The position numbers and the translations under genes are program-made. From positions 1-64,000 of the forward strand of contig JAATGV010000001.1 in the NCBI GenBank assembly GCA_015654475.1: 64,000 bases of DNA, in the 5' to 3' direction. The notes under the pieces were generated by a model that searched no databases, was not told the DNA's origin, and saw only the letters and a list, made by a program, of their open reading frames with translations. This document shows, one piece after another, positions 55,861 to 64,000 of this stretch (position 1 is the stretch's first letter; each line of letters starts with the position of its first letter). This stretch comes from Actinomycetales bacterium (GTDB lineage: Bacteria > Actinomycetota > Actinomycetes > Actinomycetales > Microbacteriaceae).

Positions 55861-56625
55861 TCAGCTCTTCTTCGGCGCAGTCTTGTAGTTGGATGCCTGG
55901 CGCGTCGGCCGAAGCACGATCGTGTCGATGTTCACATTCGCCGGCCGGGACAACGACCACGCAATCGCATCAGCGACGTCCTCATCCACCAGCGGATCCA
56001 TCCCGTCATAAACCGAGTCCGCGCGATCCTGATCGCCTGCAAAACGCGTCAGCGAAAACTCGGCGGTGTGCACCATGCCTGGCGCGACCTCAAGCACGCG
56101 AATGGGTTCGCCGACCAGTTCGAGGCGCAAAGTGCGGGCGATCATCTTCTCGGCATGCTTCGCACCGGTATAGCCCGCGCCGCCCTCATACGCCATGATC
56201 GATGCGGTGGATGTGACAAACAAGATGTCGCCGCCTCCCCGCGCGCGCAGCATGGGCAAGAACGCCTGAGTAACGCGCAAAGTGCCAAGCACATTGACCT
56301 CATACATGCGACGCCAATTCTCTGGATCCGTCTGGTCGATGGGCTCCTGGCCGAACGCCCCACCAGCGTTATTCACTACAGCGTCAACGCCTCCGAGTGT
56401 CTCGGCGAAAGCGACGAGCGCATCCACATCGTCCTGGCTTGTGATATCCGCTACAAAAATGTCGGCACCGGTGTCTGCCGCAAGCTCGGCAAGCCGATCG
56501 GCACGCCGCGCGACCGCGAGCACCGAAAGCCCGTCGGCAACCAGCCGACGCACTGTGGCAGCACCAATGCCAGACGAAGCGCCGGTAACAAGAACACGTT
56601 TTTGGGGGGAAACGGAAGTAGACAT
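55861..56625 (-). CDS. Short-chain dehydrogenase/reductase
   Basis: 254 residues, classical SDR. Cofactor loop VLVTGASSGIGAATVRRL, NNAGG, catalytic Ser in VTSTASIM and Tyr/Lys in YTGAKH. Near the YdfG/3-hydroxy acid dehydrogenase group (serine/threonine dehydrogenase-like: VEPGMV-type segment reads VAPGMVHTAEF). Substrate inferred only broadly. 31 bp upstream of the rdgB stop side, same strand as rdgB and rph. Confidence 0.92.
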   Translation of the reverse strand: MSTSVSPQKRVLVTGASSGIGAATVRRLVADGLSVLAVARRADRLAELAADTGADIFVADITSQDDVDALVAFAETLGGVDAVVNNAGGAFGQEPIDQTDPENWRRMYEVNVLGTLRVTQAFLPMLRARGGGDILFVTSTASIMAYEGGAGYTGAKHAEKMIARTLRLELVGEPIRVLEVAPGMVHTAEFSLTRFAGDQDRADSVYDGMDPLVDEDVADAIAWSLSRPANVNIDTIVLRPTRQASNYKTAPKKS

Positions 56626-56656
56626 CCAGCCATGTTACCGTCCCATTATTAACAGA

Positions 56657-57271
56657 TTATTGCCCCGACATCGTCTCGACGAGTACGGGGATGAGAGCGT
56701 CGAACGCGCGCCGCCGGTGCGAGCCCAAAGCCTTTTCGGCCTCGCTCAGTTCGGCGGCAGAACGCGCGCCGCCCTCCGGGATGAATATTGGGTCGTAACC
56801 GAAACCGCCTACACCGCTCGGCACGTTCGCAAGCCGACCAGGCCAGATTCCCTGGACAACATGCTCCCCGCCATCACCACCGCCTTCTCCGGGCACAACC
56901 AGCGCATGCACAGCGACGAACTGGGCGCTTCGCCTTTCCGGCTCGGGGATGTCGGCGAGCTGATCAAGCAGAAGCTCAAGATTCGCCACCGGATCTTTGG
57001 CATGGCCAGCCCAGTACGCCGAAAAAACGCCTGGCATGCCGGACAGCGCATCGACACAGATCCCGGAGTCGTCGGCCAATGCGGGGAGTCCTGTGGATTC
57101 GGCGGCCGCGCGCGCCTTGATAAGGGCGTTCTCCGTAAAGGTCAACCCAGACTCGATCGGCTCCGGGCCGACGTATTCATCAATCGACACACCAGGCAAG
57201 GCCTGCCCGACAATCGTGCGGAACTCTGCAAGCTTGTGCGGATTATGGGTCGCCAGAACAATCTGAACCAT
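56657..57271 (-). CDS. rdgB: XTP/dITP diphosphatase (RdgB/HAM1)
   Basis: 204 residues. Hydrolyses non-canonical purine nucleoside triphosphates. IVLATHNPHKLAEFR at the N-terminus, ALIKARAAAESTGLPALADDSGICVDAL (catalytic Asp region), GFGYDPIFIPEG, and the C-terminal LGSHRRRAF motif. It lies 12 bp after rph, a common rph-rdgB operon. Confidence 0.96.
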   Translation of the reverse strand: MVQIVLATHNPHKLAEFRTIVGQALPGVSIDEYVGPEPIESGLTFTENALIKARAAAESTGLPALADDSGICVDALSGMPGVFSAYWAGHAKDPVANLELLLDQLADIPEPERRSAQFVAVHALVVPGEGGGDGGEHVVQGIWPGRLANVPSGVGGFGYDPIFIPEGGARSAAELSEAEKALGSHRRRAFDALIPVLVETMSGQ

Positions 57272-57283
57272 GCTGCCTATCCC

Positions 57284-58027
57284 CTAACCCAGATCCCGTG
57301 CCAGAGCGAGAGCCTGGATGCTCGCCAGCTCTTTCGTGCCCGAAAGCGCGAGATCGAGCAAGTTGTTCAGTTCAGTGCGGTCAAACGGCGCGCCCTCGGC
57401 AGTTCCCTGCACCTCGACGAACCGGCCGTCACCTGTAACGACAACGTTCATGTCGGTCTCGGCCCGCACATCCTCGACATATGCCAAGTCAAGCAGAGGC
57501 ATCCCGTCAACAATGCCCACCGAAATAGCCGACACGCTGTCACGGAGCGGAACTGCTTTCTTCCCGACGAAGCCCTGCGCACGCGCCCATTCGATCGCAT
57601 CGGTCAAGGCAACGAAGGCGCCGGTGATCGCCGCCGTTCGTGTACCGCCATCGGCCTGCAGCACGTCGCAGTCGAGGACGATCGTGTTCTCACCGAGTGC
57701 CTTCACGTCGACGACCGCGCGAAGGCTGCGGCCGATCAGCCGCGAGATCTCGTGCGTGCGCCCCCCGATTTTCCCCTTCACCGATTCGCGATCGTTGCGG
57801 CTACCCGTCGCCCGTGGCAACATCGCATACTCTGCAGTCACCCATCCTGAGCCAGACCCCGTCTTCCAGCGAGGAACGCCGCGCGTGAACGACGCCGTGC
57901 ACAGCACCCGAGTTCCGCCAAAGCTGATCAACGCCGACCCCTCTGCCTGCGCACTCCAGCCACGTTCAATCGTCACGGGCCGAAGCTGATCGGCCGTACG
58001 GCCGTCTTTCCTAAACTGTGTCACCAC
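57284..58027 (-). CDS. rph: Ribonuclease PH
   Basis: 247 residues. Phosphorolytic 3' exoribonuclease for tRNA maturation. [20 protein letters not shown] at the start, [33 protein letters not shown] (phosphate-binding), [11 protein letters not shown], and [18 protein letters not shown] with the metal-site aspartates. Starts GTG GTG. First gene of the rph-rdgB pair; divergent from pncB by ~105 bp. Confidence 0.97.
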   Translation of the reverse strand: MVTQFRKDGRTADQLRPVTIERGWSAQAEGSALISFGGTRVLCTASFTRGVPRWKTGSGSGWVTAEYAMLPRATGSRNDRESVKGKIGGRTHEISRLIGRSLRAVVDVKALGENTIVLDCDVLQADGGTRTAAITGAFVALTDAIEWARAQGFVGKKAVPLRDSVSAISVGIVDGMPLLDLAYVEDVRAETDMNVVVTGDGRFVEVQGTAEGAPFDRTELNNLLDLALSGTKELASIQALALARDLG

Positions 58028-58132
58028 TAATGCCTCTCTCTCAGGGCACCAAGCCTACGGCCTCCAAAAGACGCAACCTGTGACATCCACCAGTGCACGC
58101 AATATTGCGCGCAAAGAGAATAGGCTTGGGGG

Positions 58133-59437
58133 GTGAATGAGTCAACCGCGCTCCTGACCGACCGATACGAACTGACCATGTTGGATGCCGCGCTTGCCGA
58201 CGGCACTGCTAAAACCCCGTGTCTGTTCGAACTGTTCTCACGCCGATTGCCGAGCGGCCGCCGATACGGCGTCGTAGCGGGAGTCGGCCGCTTTCTGGAA
58301 GGCCTCGCTGCGTTCCGCTTTGGCGACGACGAACTTTCGTGGCTCTCAGACAATCATGTGGTGAGCGATGCGACACTCGCCTTCCTGGCGGACTACCGGT
58401 TCACCGGGACAGCGTTCGGATACCGCGAAGGTGACCTCTATTTCCCGCACTCCCCCATCCTCACGCTTGAGACAGACTTCGCCCATGGGGTGATTCTCGA
58501 AACATACGCGCTGAGCGTATACAACTACGATTCCGCCGTTGCCAGCGCAGCATCACGGATGGTCTCAGTGGCGGGCGGGCGACCGATCGCCGAAATGGGT
58601 TCACGTCGAGCCAACGAATGGGCAGCCGTCGCAGGCACCCGTGCCGCATACCTCGCAGGCTTCAGTTCGTCATCCAATCTGGAAGCGGGACGGCAATACG
58701 ACATCCCCACCATGGGCACTGCTGCGCACGCATTCACGTTGCTCCATGAGACCGAACAGGACGCATTCCGGTCGCAGATCGCGGCAATGGGCACGGGAAC
58801 GACGCTGCTTGTCGACACATTCGACATCGACAAAGGCGTGCGCAACGCCATTGCGGTCGCGGGGCCAGAGCTCGGGTCGGTTCGGATCGACTCAGGCGAC
58901 CTTGTGCCCACCGTGACGGCTGTGCGGAACCTGCTCGACAGCCTCGGCGCGACATCCACCAAGATCACCGTCACGAACGATCTCGACGAATACTCGATCG
59001 CCGCGCTCGCGGCAAGCCCGGTCGACTCGTTCGGGGTGGGCACATCGGTACTCACCGGCGGGGGCGCCCCAACATGCGGCATGGTATACAAATTGACTTC
59101 GCGGCAAACTGAAAGTGGTCGCTGGATTCCCGTGCAAAAGACGTCAGCAGGCAAAGCACACTTTGGCGGCAGGAAGACCGCCATGCGACGCCTGAACTCC
59201 CGCGGAATCGCCGAAGCTGAGATGATCGGAGTCGATCGCGGAGTCAGCGACGGAAGCGCCGACCGCAACCTGCTGACAGTGCTCGCCACGAACGGAGAAC
59301 CGGTCGAGGCCTTCGTCGGAAGCACCGGATTAGTGAATGCTCGCGAGTTTCACCGCCAAGCGATGGCCGAGTTGCCCGCACAGGGACGCCGATTGACACG
59401 GGGCGATGCGGCCATCCCCACCGTTTTCGAGCATTAG
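58133..59437 (+). CDS. pncB: Nicotinate phosphoribosyltransferase
   Basis: 434 residues, GTG start. Makes nicotinate mononucleotide for NAD salvage. ALLTDRYELTMLDAALADG at the start, LFSRRLPSGRRYGVVAG, EMGSRRANEWAA, FSSSSNLEAGRQYDIPTMGTAAHAF and LVDTFDIDKGV, and RIDSGDL for PRPP binding. Its last codons (VFEH) and stop lie in a 17-bp sequence that recurs 30 bp later. Confidence 0.96.
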   Translation: MNESTALLTDRYELTMLDAALADGTAKTPCLFELFSRRLPSGRRYGVVAGVGRFLEGLAAFRFGDDELSWLSDNHVVSDATLAFLADYRFTGTAFGYREGDLYFPHSPILTLETDFAHGVILETYALSVYNYDSAVASAASRMVSVAGGRPIAEMGSRRANEWAAVAGTRAAYLAGFSSSSNLEAGRQYDIPTMGTAAHAFTLLHETEQDAFRSQIAAMGTGTTLLVDTFDIDKGVRNAIAVAGPELGSVRIDSGDLVPTVTAVRNLLDSLGATSTKITVTNDLDEYSIAALAASPVDSFGVGTSVLTGGGAPTCGMVYKLTSRQTESGRWIPVQKTSAGKAHFGGRKTAMRRLNSRGIAEAEMIGVDRGVSDGSADRNLLTVLATNGEPVEAFVGSTGLVNAREFHRQAMAELPAQGRRLTRGDAAIPTVFEH

Positions 59438-59467
59438 GCCGTTGTTCCGACGGTTTTCGAGCATTAG
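59421..59467. repeat. Duplicated 3' end of pncB
   Basis: The 17 bp at 59421-59437, including the pncB stop, recur with one change at 59451-59467 (GTTTTCGAGCATTAG in both). The period is 30 bp. Recent tandem duplication is likely. Confidence 0.85.
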
Positions 59468-59578
59468 CTCGTTTCTGGGCACCACCAGAGCAGCTGGATC
59501 GCCAGGCCGCTGGGTCGTGGATGCCACGGGGCGGTTACCCAGGGGCTCCAGTCGGGCGGCCCAGATCGCTCCTGGCGG

Positions 59579-59857
59579 TCAGTCGCGCTTCAGTGATTCG
59601 TAGATTTCTTTGCACTCGGGGCAAACCGGGAACTTCTCCGGGTCACGGCCGGGGGTCCACACTTTGCCGCACAAGGCGATCACTGGTGCGCCGGTGACGG
59701 CCGACTCGACGATTTTCTCTTTGCGCACGTAGTGGGCGAACAGATCGTGGTCGCCTTCTTCCGTGACCTCCTGCTGCAACTGTCGTTCGAGCACGGCCGT
59801 GCCGCCGCCCTCAAACTCGCGCTCAAATTCTTCGAATGGATCGTCAAGGCTACTCAC
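59579..59857 (-). CDS. DUF3039 protein with zinc-binding cysteines
   Basis: 92 residues. The N-terminal half is acidic (DDPFEEFEREFEGGG), the C-terminal half is the DUF3039 core: DLFAHYVRKEKI, VIALCGKVWTPGRDPEKFPVCPECKEIY with three Cys (C-x18-C-x2-C, His nearby) suggesting a zinc ribbon. The family is actinobacterial and of unknown function. It may be transcribed with the htrA gene upstream, across the 141-bp element copy 3. Confidence 0.9.
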   Translation of the reverse strand: MSSLDDPFEEFEREFEGGGTAVLERQLQQEVTEEGDHDLFAHYVRKEKIVESAVTGAPVIALCGKVWTPGRDPEKFPVCPECKEIYESLKRD

Positions 59858-59929
59858 GTGTCCCAGCCTAAAACACTAAGCACGATCGCGCACTACCTGT
59901 GCCGATACTGCACACCCAACGTTTGGCGC

Positions 59930-60070
59930 TCAACCGAGCAAAACCCGACAACCGATCCGGGAGGTGTGCGTTGAGCCGAGCAAAACCCGACAGATTCGGC
60001 CAGAATCTGTCGGGTTTTGCTCGGCTCAGGAGAAGTGGATGGATGCCGGTGTCGGGTTTTGCTCGGTTGA
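59930..60070. repeat. 141-bp nested inverted repeat element, copy 3
   Basis: Half-sites 59930-59950, 59972-59992 (forward), 60008-60028, 60050-60070 (reverse). The outer pair is perfect over 21 bp and the inner pair over 26 bp (59972-59997 with 60003-60028) around GGCCA. Outer arms read CAACCGAG, inner arms GAGCCGAG. The element ends 13 bp from the stop codon of the htrA gene. Confidence 0.97.
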
Positions 60071-60082
60071 CCGCAGTTATCT

Positions 60083-61852
60083 CTAGTTACTCGAGCTTGC
60101 CTGGGACGACACGTAGTCCTCATAGGAACCGAGTGTGACGCTCGTTTTCTGTGACGAACCATCCCGGGTGTATGCCACCTCGACCTCCGTGCCCGGTGCG
60201 AGGCTTCGCACGAGCGCTGTCAGTTCGGTGGAATCCGTGACCCGCACCCCGTTGAAGCTGGTGATGACATCCCCCTTCTTCAAGCCAGCGGCCGCAGCGG
60301 CCTGGCCCGAGGTCACATCCGCAAGTGCGACGCCAAGCGATCCAGTCGACGAGCTGTCTTGCACGCTCGCACCAAAGAAACCGTGCGTTGCCTTGCCCGT
60401 GGCGATGATCTCATCTGTGATGCGCTTCGCAACGTTGCTCTGGATAGCGAAGCCCACGCCGATGCTGCCGGACGACGAACTCGATGACGAACTGCCTGCC
60501 GATGCGATCGCCACATTGATGCCGATCACTTCGCCCTTCGTGTTGACAAGCGCGCCACCAGAGTTGCCTGGGTTGATCGCCGCATCTGTTTGTACGACGC
60601 TCAGGTAGATGTAGCTTGCGGCTGAGCTCGATTGCGGGCTGTTCTGGCCGAAATCGAAGCCCCACACGTCGCCGTCGTTGCCAGAGCCAGAGTCGAGGTC
60701 GTCGCCCGTGGATGCTTCGGATGACTGAACGGTGATGCCCCGGTTGAGGGTCGAGACAATGCCATCCGTCACTGTGTTCGACAGGCCGAGGGGTGCCCCG
60801 ATCGCGATCGAGGTGTCGCCAACGTTGAGGCTGCTCGAGTCGGCGAAGGTTGCGGCTGTGAGGCCACTCGCATCGATCTTGATGACAGCGAGATCGTAGG
60901 TTGCGTCGAGCCCGACGACTTCAGCGGAGTAGACGGTGCCATCGCTCAATATGACTTTCAGCGACGGTGTGCTCGTCTCTCCGTCTATAGTCACAACGTG
61001 GTTGTTGGTCACAATGTAGCCGTCTGATGTGAGAATCACACCCGAACCTGTGGCCGAGCCACTCGACGAGTTGTTCGACGAACTGCCAGAACTCGATTCG
61101 ATGGTCACCACAGAGGGCTGCGCGACCGCGACCGCTCCCGTAATGGCGTTGACCGAATCCGTGTTGTTCACCACGAGGTTGGTGGTCGTTCCGGTTGTGC
61201 TCACCGTGCTAGAGGCTTGTGTATTCGAGGTGGCGCTCGTCACGCCCCAGACGACTCCACCGCCCGCAGCGCCACCGACGATCGCGCCGATGACGAGGGC
61301 TGCAATGGGGCTCACTGCGCGCTTCTTTGGTGCAGATGGTTTCTCGGGGCCGGCTCCGCCGAAGACGGGAGGAAGCGGGGCAGTCGGACCGGTGTGCTGC
61401 ACATCAGGTCCTGGCTGATTCGCAGGCGCGGTGCCGTAGCTCGAAGGATACGGGGCACCTGGTGTTGGGGCGATCGGTTCGCTTGGGGGAACGGGGTTAG
61501 AAGCTTGCGCCGCATATTCGCCAAAGCGGGGCAATTGTCGATCCGGCGCGGCAGGCGTGGAGGCGCTAGCGGAATGCTGCGGAGCGGTCGGCGCAAACTG
61601 GCCGTAGGCATTCGCCGGCGGTGCCGTATATCCGGCGGCAGATGTAGGCGCAGCCGGATATGCAGGTGCCTGCGGCGTCGCCGGAGGGACTTCTCCTGGC
61701 GCGGGAACCGGGGAGATCGGAATAGCCGACTCCGTCGATCCCGTCACATTCTCCGCCTCGGAGGAAACCGCGGCGTCCGTGGATGGTTGTGCGGACTCCG
61801 GTGTGCGAGGAGTCTCGTTACTTGGCGTCGTGTCATCACTCGGGTTGGTCAT
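60083..61852 (-). CDS. HtrA/DegP-type serine protease with PDZ domain
   Basis: 589 residues from ATG 61852 (AAGGAA upstream). Residues ~1-175 are a Pro/Ala-rich cytoplasmic tail; a transmembrane helix follows (IAALVIGAIVGGAAGGGVVW); the trypsin-like domain has H~285 (VTNNHVV), D~320 (YDLAVIKI) and S~431 (NPGNSGGAL), all intact; a PDZ domain ends the protein (GLKKGDVITSFNGVRV). A Ser/Gly-rich insertion (SSSSSSSGSIG) lies after the active Ser. Membrane-tethered quality-control protease. Confidence 0.95.
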   Translation of the reverse strand: MTNPSDDTTPSNETPRTPESAQPSTDAAVSSEAENVTGSTESAIPISPVPAPGEVPPATPQAPAYPAAPTSAAGYTAPPANAYGQFAPTAPQHSASASTPAAPDRQLPRFGEYAAQASNPVPPSEPIAPTPGAPYPSSYGTAPANQPGPDVQHTGPTAPLPPVFGGAGPEKPSAPKKRAVSPIAALVIGAIVGGAAGGGVVWGVTSATSNTQASSTVSTTGTTTNLVVNNTDSVNAITGAVAVAQPSVVTIESSSGSSSNNSSSGSATGSGVILTSDGYIVTNNHVVTIDGETSTPSLKVILSDGTVYSAEVVGLDATYDLAVIKIDASGLTAATFADSSSLNVGDTSIAIGAPLGLSNTVTDGIVSTLNRGITVQSSEASTGDDLDSGSGNDGDVWGFDFGQNSPQSSSAASYIYLSVVQTDAAINPGNSGGALVNTKGEVIGINVAIASAGSSSSSSSSGSIGVGFAIQSNVAKRITDEIIATGKATHGFFGASVQDSSSTGSLGVALADVTSGQAAAAAGLKKGDVITSFNGVRVTDSTELTALVRSLAPGTEVEVAYTRDGSSQKTSVTLGSYEDYVSSQASSSN

Positions 61853-62049
61853 TGTGGGTTCCTTTCGATGCAAGACCATGCTCGCCGGGCTTCCTGTGAA
61901 ATTCCCGACACTGACCTGAATGTGAACTATCCCTTTGTCGAGTGCTCCGTGGATGCCCCAGACCATGACGCATCATGACGCCGACAGCGGTTCGGCATGC
62001 ACAGGATGAGTAAGGTTGTTGTGCACACCAGCAGAGAAAGAAGGGCACC

Positions 62050-63246
62050 GTGCCTGTACCTGGATCCTGGCAAGAGACAGCCCGGGCGGCACGCCTCCTC
62101 AACCCCGATGGAGGAATCGCCACCACCATATTCACCGAAATGTCCGCGCTCGCCACGCGCACCGGAGCCATCAACCTCGGCCAGGGCTTCCCCGACCAGG
62201 ACGGCCCCCAAATAGTGCTCGACACAGCCAAAAAGGCTATTGACGCAGGCGTCAACCAGTATCCCCCCGGTCGTGGCACTCCCGAACTCCTCGATGCCGT
62301 CATCGACCATCAAAAACGCTTCTACAATCTCGCCCTCGACACGGACAACGTGCTCGTCACAGCAGGAGCGACCGAAGCCATTGCCGCAACGCTACTCGCC
62401 CTGCTCTCTCCCGGAGACGAGGTCATCACTTTCGAGCCCTACTATGACGAGTACGCGGCCGTCATCGCCCTCGCCCACGCCACCCAGGTGACCGTTCCGC
62501 TGAGCTACCCCGCCTTCACGCCAGACGTTCAATCCCTTCAAGCCGCCGTGACCCCGCGCACGCGAGCCATCGTCATCAACAACCCGCTCAACCCGACCGG
62601 AACAGTATTCGATGCACGCGTGCTCCAGCAGATTGTCGATGTCGCCGTTACACACGACCTTCTCATCGTCAGCGACGAAGTATACGAGCACCTCGTATTC
62701 GAGGGGCTGCGCCACATCCCCATCAGCACGCTGCCCGGCGCGTTCGAGCGCACCATCACGATCTCCTCCGCAGCCAAAACGTTCTCGGTCACCGGCTGGA
62801 AAATCGGATGGCTCAGCGGGCCGGCAGAGCTCGTGTCGGCGATCCTCACCGTCAAGCAGTACCTGACCTTCGTCAATGGGGCACCGTTCCAGCCGGCTGT
62901 CGCAGCAGGCCTCCGTCTCGACGACGCCTTCTACACAAGCATCGCCGCAGCGTTGCAACGCAAACGCGACATCCTGGTTGAAGGTCTTGAAGCCGCAGGA
63001 TTCGGCGTTGCACCGTCGGCCGCATCCTATTTCGTCGTCGCAGACACCGCGCCGCTCGGATACCCAGATGCCGAACTGCTCAGCCGCGAATTGCCCGAAC
63101 TTGTCGGCGTCGTCGGTGTTCCTGTCTCGGCATTCGCCTCAGAGAAGACGGCACAGAGCTACAGATCGCTGTTACGTTTTGCGTTCTGCAAACGCGAAAG
63201 CGTGCTCGCCGAAGCCGCCACACGGCTCACCAAACTACGCCGCTAG
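62050..63246 (+). CDS. PLP-dependent aminotransferase class I/II
   Basis: 398 residues, GTG start. Fold type I: INLGQGFPDQDGPQIV, VTAGATEAIAA, NNPLNPTGTVF, VSDEVYEHLVFEG, PLP lysine in SSAAKTFSVTGWKIGW, and the C-terminal LLRFAFCK with the substrate Arg. Resembles YbdL/DapC-like methionine or succinyl-diaminopimelate aminotransferases; the two cannot be separated safely. Its stop shares CTAG with the stop of the convergent nitrilase gene. Confidence 0.92.
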   Translation: MPVPGSWQETARAARLLNPDGGIATTIFTEMSALATRTGAINLGQGFPDQDGPQIVLDTAKKAIDAGVNQYPPGRGTPELLDAVIDHQKRFYNLALDTDNVLVTAGATEAIAATLLALLSPGDEVITFEPYYDEYAAVIALAHATQVTVPLSYPAFTPDVQSLQAAVTPRTRAIVINNPLNPTGTVFDARVLQQIVDVAVTHDLLIVSDEVYEHLVFEGLRHIPISTLPGAFERTITISSAAKTFSVTGWKIGWLSGPAELVSAILTVKQYLTFVNGAPFQPAVAAGLRLDDAFYTSIAAALQRKRDILVEGLEAAGFGVAPSAASYFVVADTAPLGYPDAELLSRELPELVGVVGVPVSAFASEKTAQSYRSLLRFAFCKRESVLAEAATRLTKLRR

Positions 63247-64000
63247 TCAGTCGACCCAACCACTGAGAAGCGGCGCAACTCCAACGCCGGGTTGTTGCCC
63301 CGTGCCGCGGCAAGCGTCGGCGCATCCAAATCCGCGATTGCAAACCCCTCGTCGGCACCCGCCTGGGCCAACACATAACCCAGCGGGTCAACGATGACGG
63401 AACGCCCGATTCCTGTCGGAGAGCTCTGATCGGCGCCGACCACGTAGACAAGGTTCTCAATGGCTCGCGCCTCAATCAGCACATTCCAGTGATGCTCCTT
63501 GAAATCGCCAGAAACCCACTGCGCCGGCAACACGACAACCTCGGCGCCGGCATCCACCAGCCTCCGGGTCACCTCAGGGAACCGCAGGTCGTAGCACGTC
63601 TGGATGCCGACAGTCAGACCACCGATCTCAAACACGGGACGTTGGTCTAGCGGCCCAGCCTCGACCCATTCGGATTCCTGAAAGCCAAACGCATCGAAAA
63701 GATGCACCTTGCGATAGATCGCGACAAGTTCGCCACTCGGCTCGACCGCCACAACCGTGTTCGTCACCCGAGCAGAATCGTCGATAGTCTCGCCGAAACC
63801 GGCAATCACCGTAAGCTGGTGCTTCTGCGCGACGCTACGCAGATGGGCCACGAACGGGCCGTCAAGGGTCTCGGCGTTCTCGACGAAATCCGGGCCGAGA
63901 TGGCGGTGGAAATAAGCCGAATATTCTGGAAAGACGGCGATACGCGCCCCCTTTTCAGCAATACGCGATGCCAGGCGAGATATGTGTCTGAGGTTCTCAT
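63243..64000 (-). CDS. Carbon-nitrogen hydrolase (nitrilase superfamily), 5' end outside window
   Basis: Frame open to the window edge, so the N-terminus is missing. The catalytic triad is complete: Glu in RIAVFPEYSAYF, Lys in AIYRKVHLFDAFG, Cys in IQTCYDLRFPEV. PAQWVSGDFKEHHWNVLIEARAIEN follows. This is a C-N hydrolase of the omega-amidase or deaminated-glutathione amidase type. The nearby aminotransferase could supply an alpha-keto acid amide, but the genes face each other. About 252 residues are visible. Confidence 0.93.
   Translation of the reverse strand, partial: ENLRHISRLASRIAEKGARIAVFPEYSAYFHRHLGPDFVENAETLDGPFVAHLRSVAQKHQLTVIAGFGETIDDSARVTNTVVAVEPSGELVAIYRKVHLFDAFGFQESEWVEAGPLDQRPVFEIGGLTVGIQTCYDLRFPEVTRRLVDAGAEVVVLPAQWVSGDFKEHHWNVLIEARAIENLVYVVGADQSSPTGIGRSVIVDPLGYVLAQAGADEGFAIADLDAPTLAAARGNNPALELRRFSVVGSTD

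Overview
The window reads as chromosomal DNA of a high-GC Gram-positive bacterium, most likely a Micrococcales actinomycete related to Microbacteriaceae. The signs are the actinobacterial Rho with a long Asn/Arg-rich insertion, the argS-lysA-hom-thrC-thrB-rho gene order, acetyl-homoserine methionine synthesis (metY-metX), a cluster rich in Asp23/Gls24 proteins and a DUF3039 protein. A pyruvate formate-lyase pair suggests the cell can also ferment. Genus cannot be fixed from the sequence.

Layout. 1-8.2 kb: leftward aspartate-family block (argS, lysA, hom, thrC, thrB) and the 5' part of rho, with tRNA-Arg(CCG) divergent from argS. 8.3-16.9 kb: accessory-looking stretch with 31-bp tandem repeats after the tRNA, two tiny coupled frames leading into ctaB, a maltose-type acetyltransferase, and a giant surface protein of about 2,000 residues with ten Ig/cadherin-like repeats. 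17.1-22.9 kb: rightward stress-envelope cluster with several Asp23/Gls24-type and membrane-anchor proteins, CsbD, GlsB/YeaQ, an ECF sigma factor and a diacylglycerol-kinase-type lipid kinase. 23-30 kb: LOG protein, P-type ATPase, pseudouridine catabolism (psuG-psuK), GH1 beta-glucosidase. 31-37 kb: DedA, cysK-cysE, NhaA, GNAT acetyltransferase, uracil-DNA glycosylase, phosphoribosyltransferase. 37-46 kb: MFS transporter, metY-metX, membrane glycosyltransferase, pflB-pflA. 46-64 kb: Tat-exported EEP-family hydrolase, deaminase, oxidoreductases, second DedA, msrA, recQ, an excalibur-domain protein, rph-rdgB, pncB, HtrA protease, an aminotransferase and a nitrilase cut by the window end.

Metabolic links: hom makes homoserine, which thrB-thrC turn into threonine and metX-metY into homocysteine; cysE-cysK supply cysteine; lysA finishes lysine.

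The most unusual content lies between genes. Three copies of a 141-bp element (near 10.6, 35.8 and 60.0 kb) each hold four 21-bp half-sites in forward-forward-reverse-reverse order, with exactly 21-bp spacers and a 15-bp centre. The spacer sequences are unrelated but the geometry is identical, and in two copies the inner and outer pairs differ from each other while remaining perfectly complementary within each pair. A second inverted-repeat family (core GCAGACGCCCCCA) lies in two repeat islands, each on the 3' side of a DedA-family gene, beside several tandem arrays. I found no description of these elements in what I know, and propose them as the main candidates for something new.
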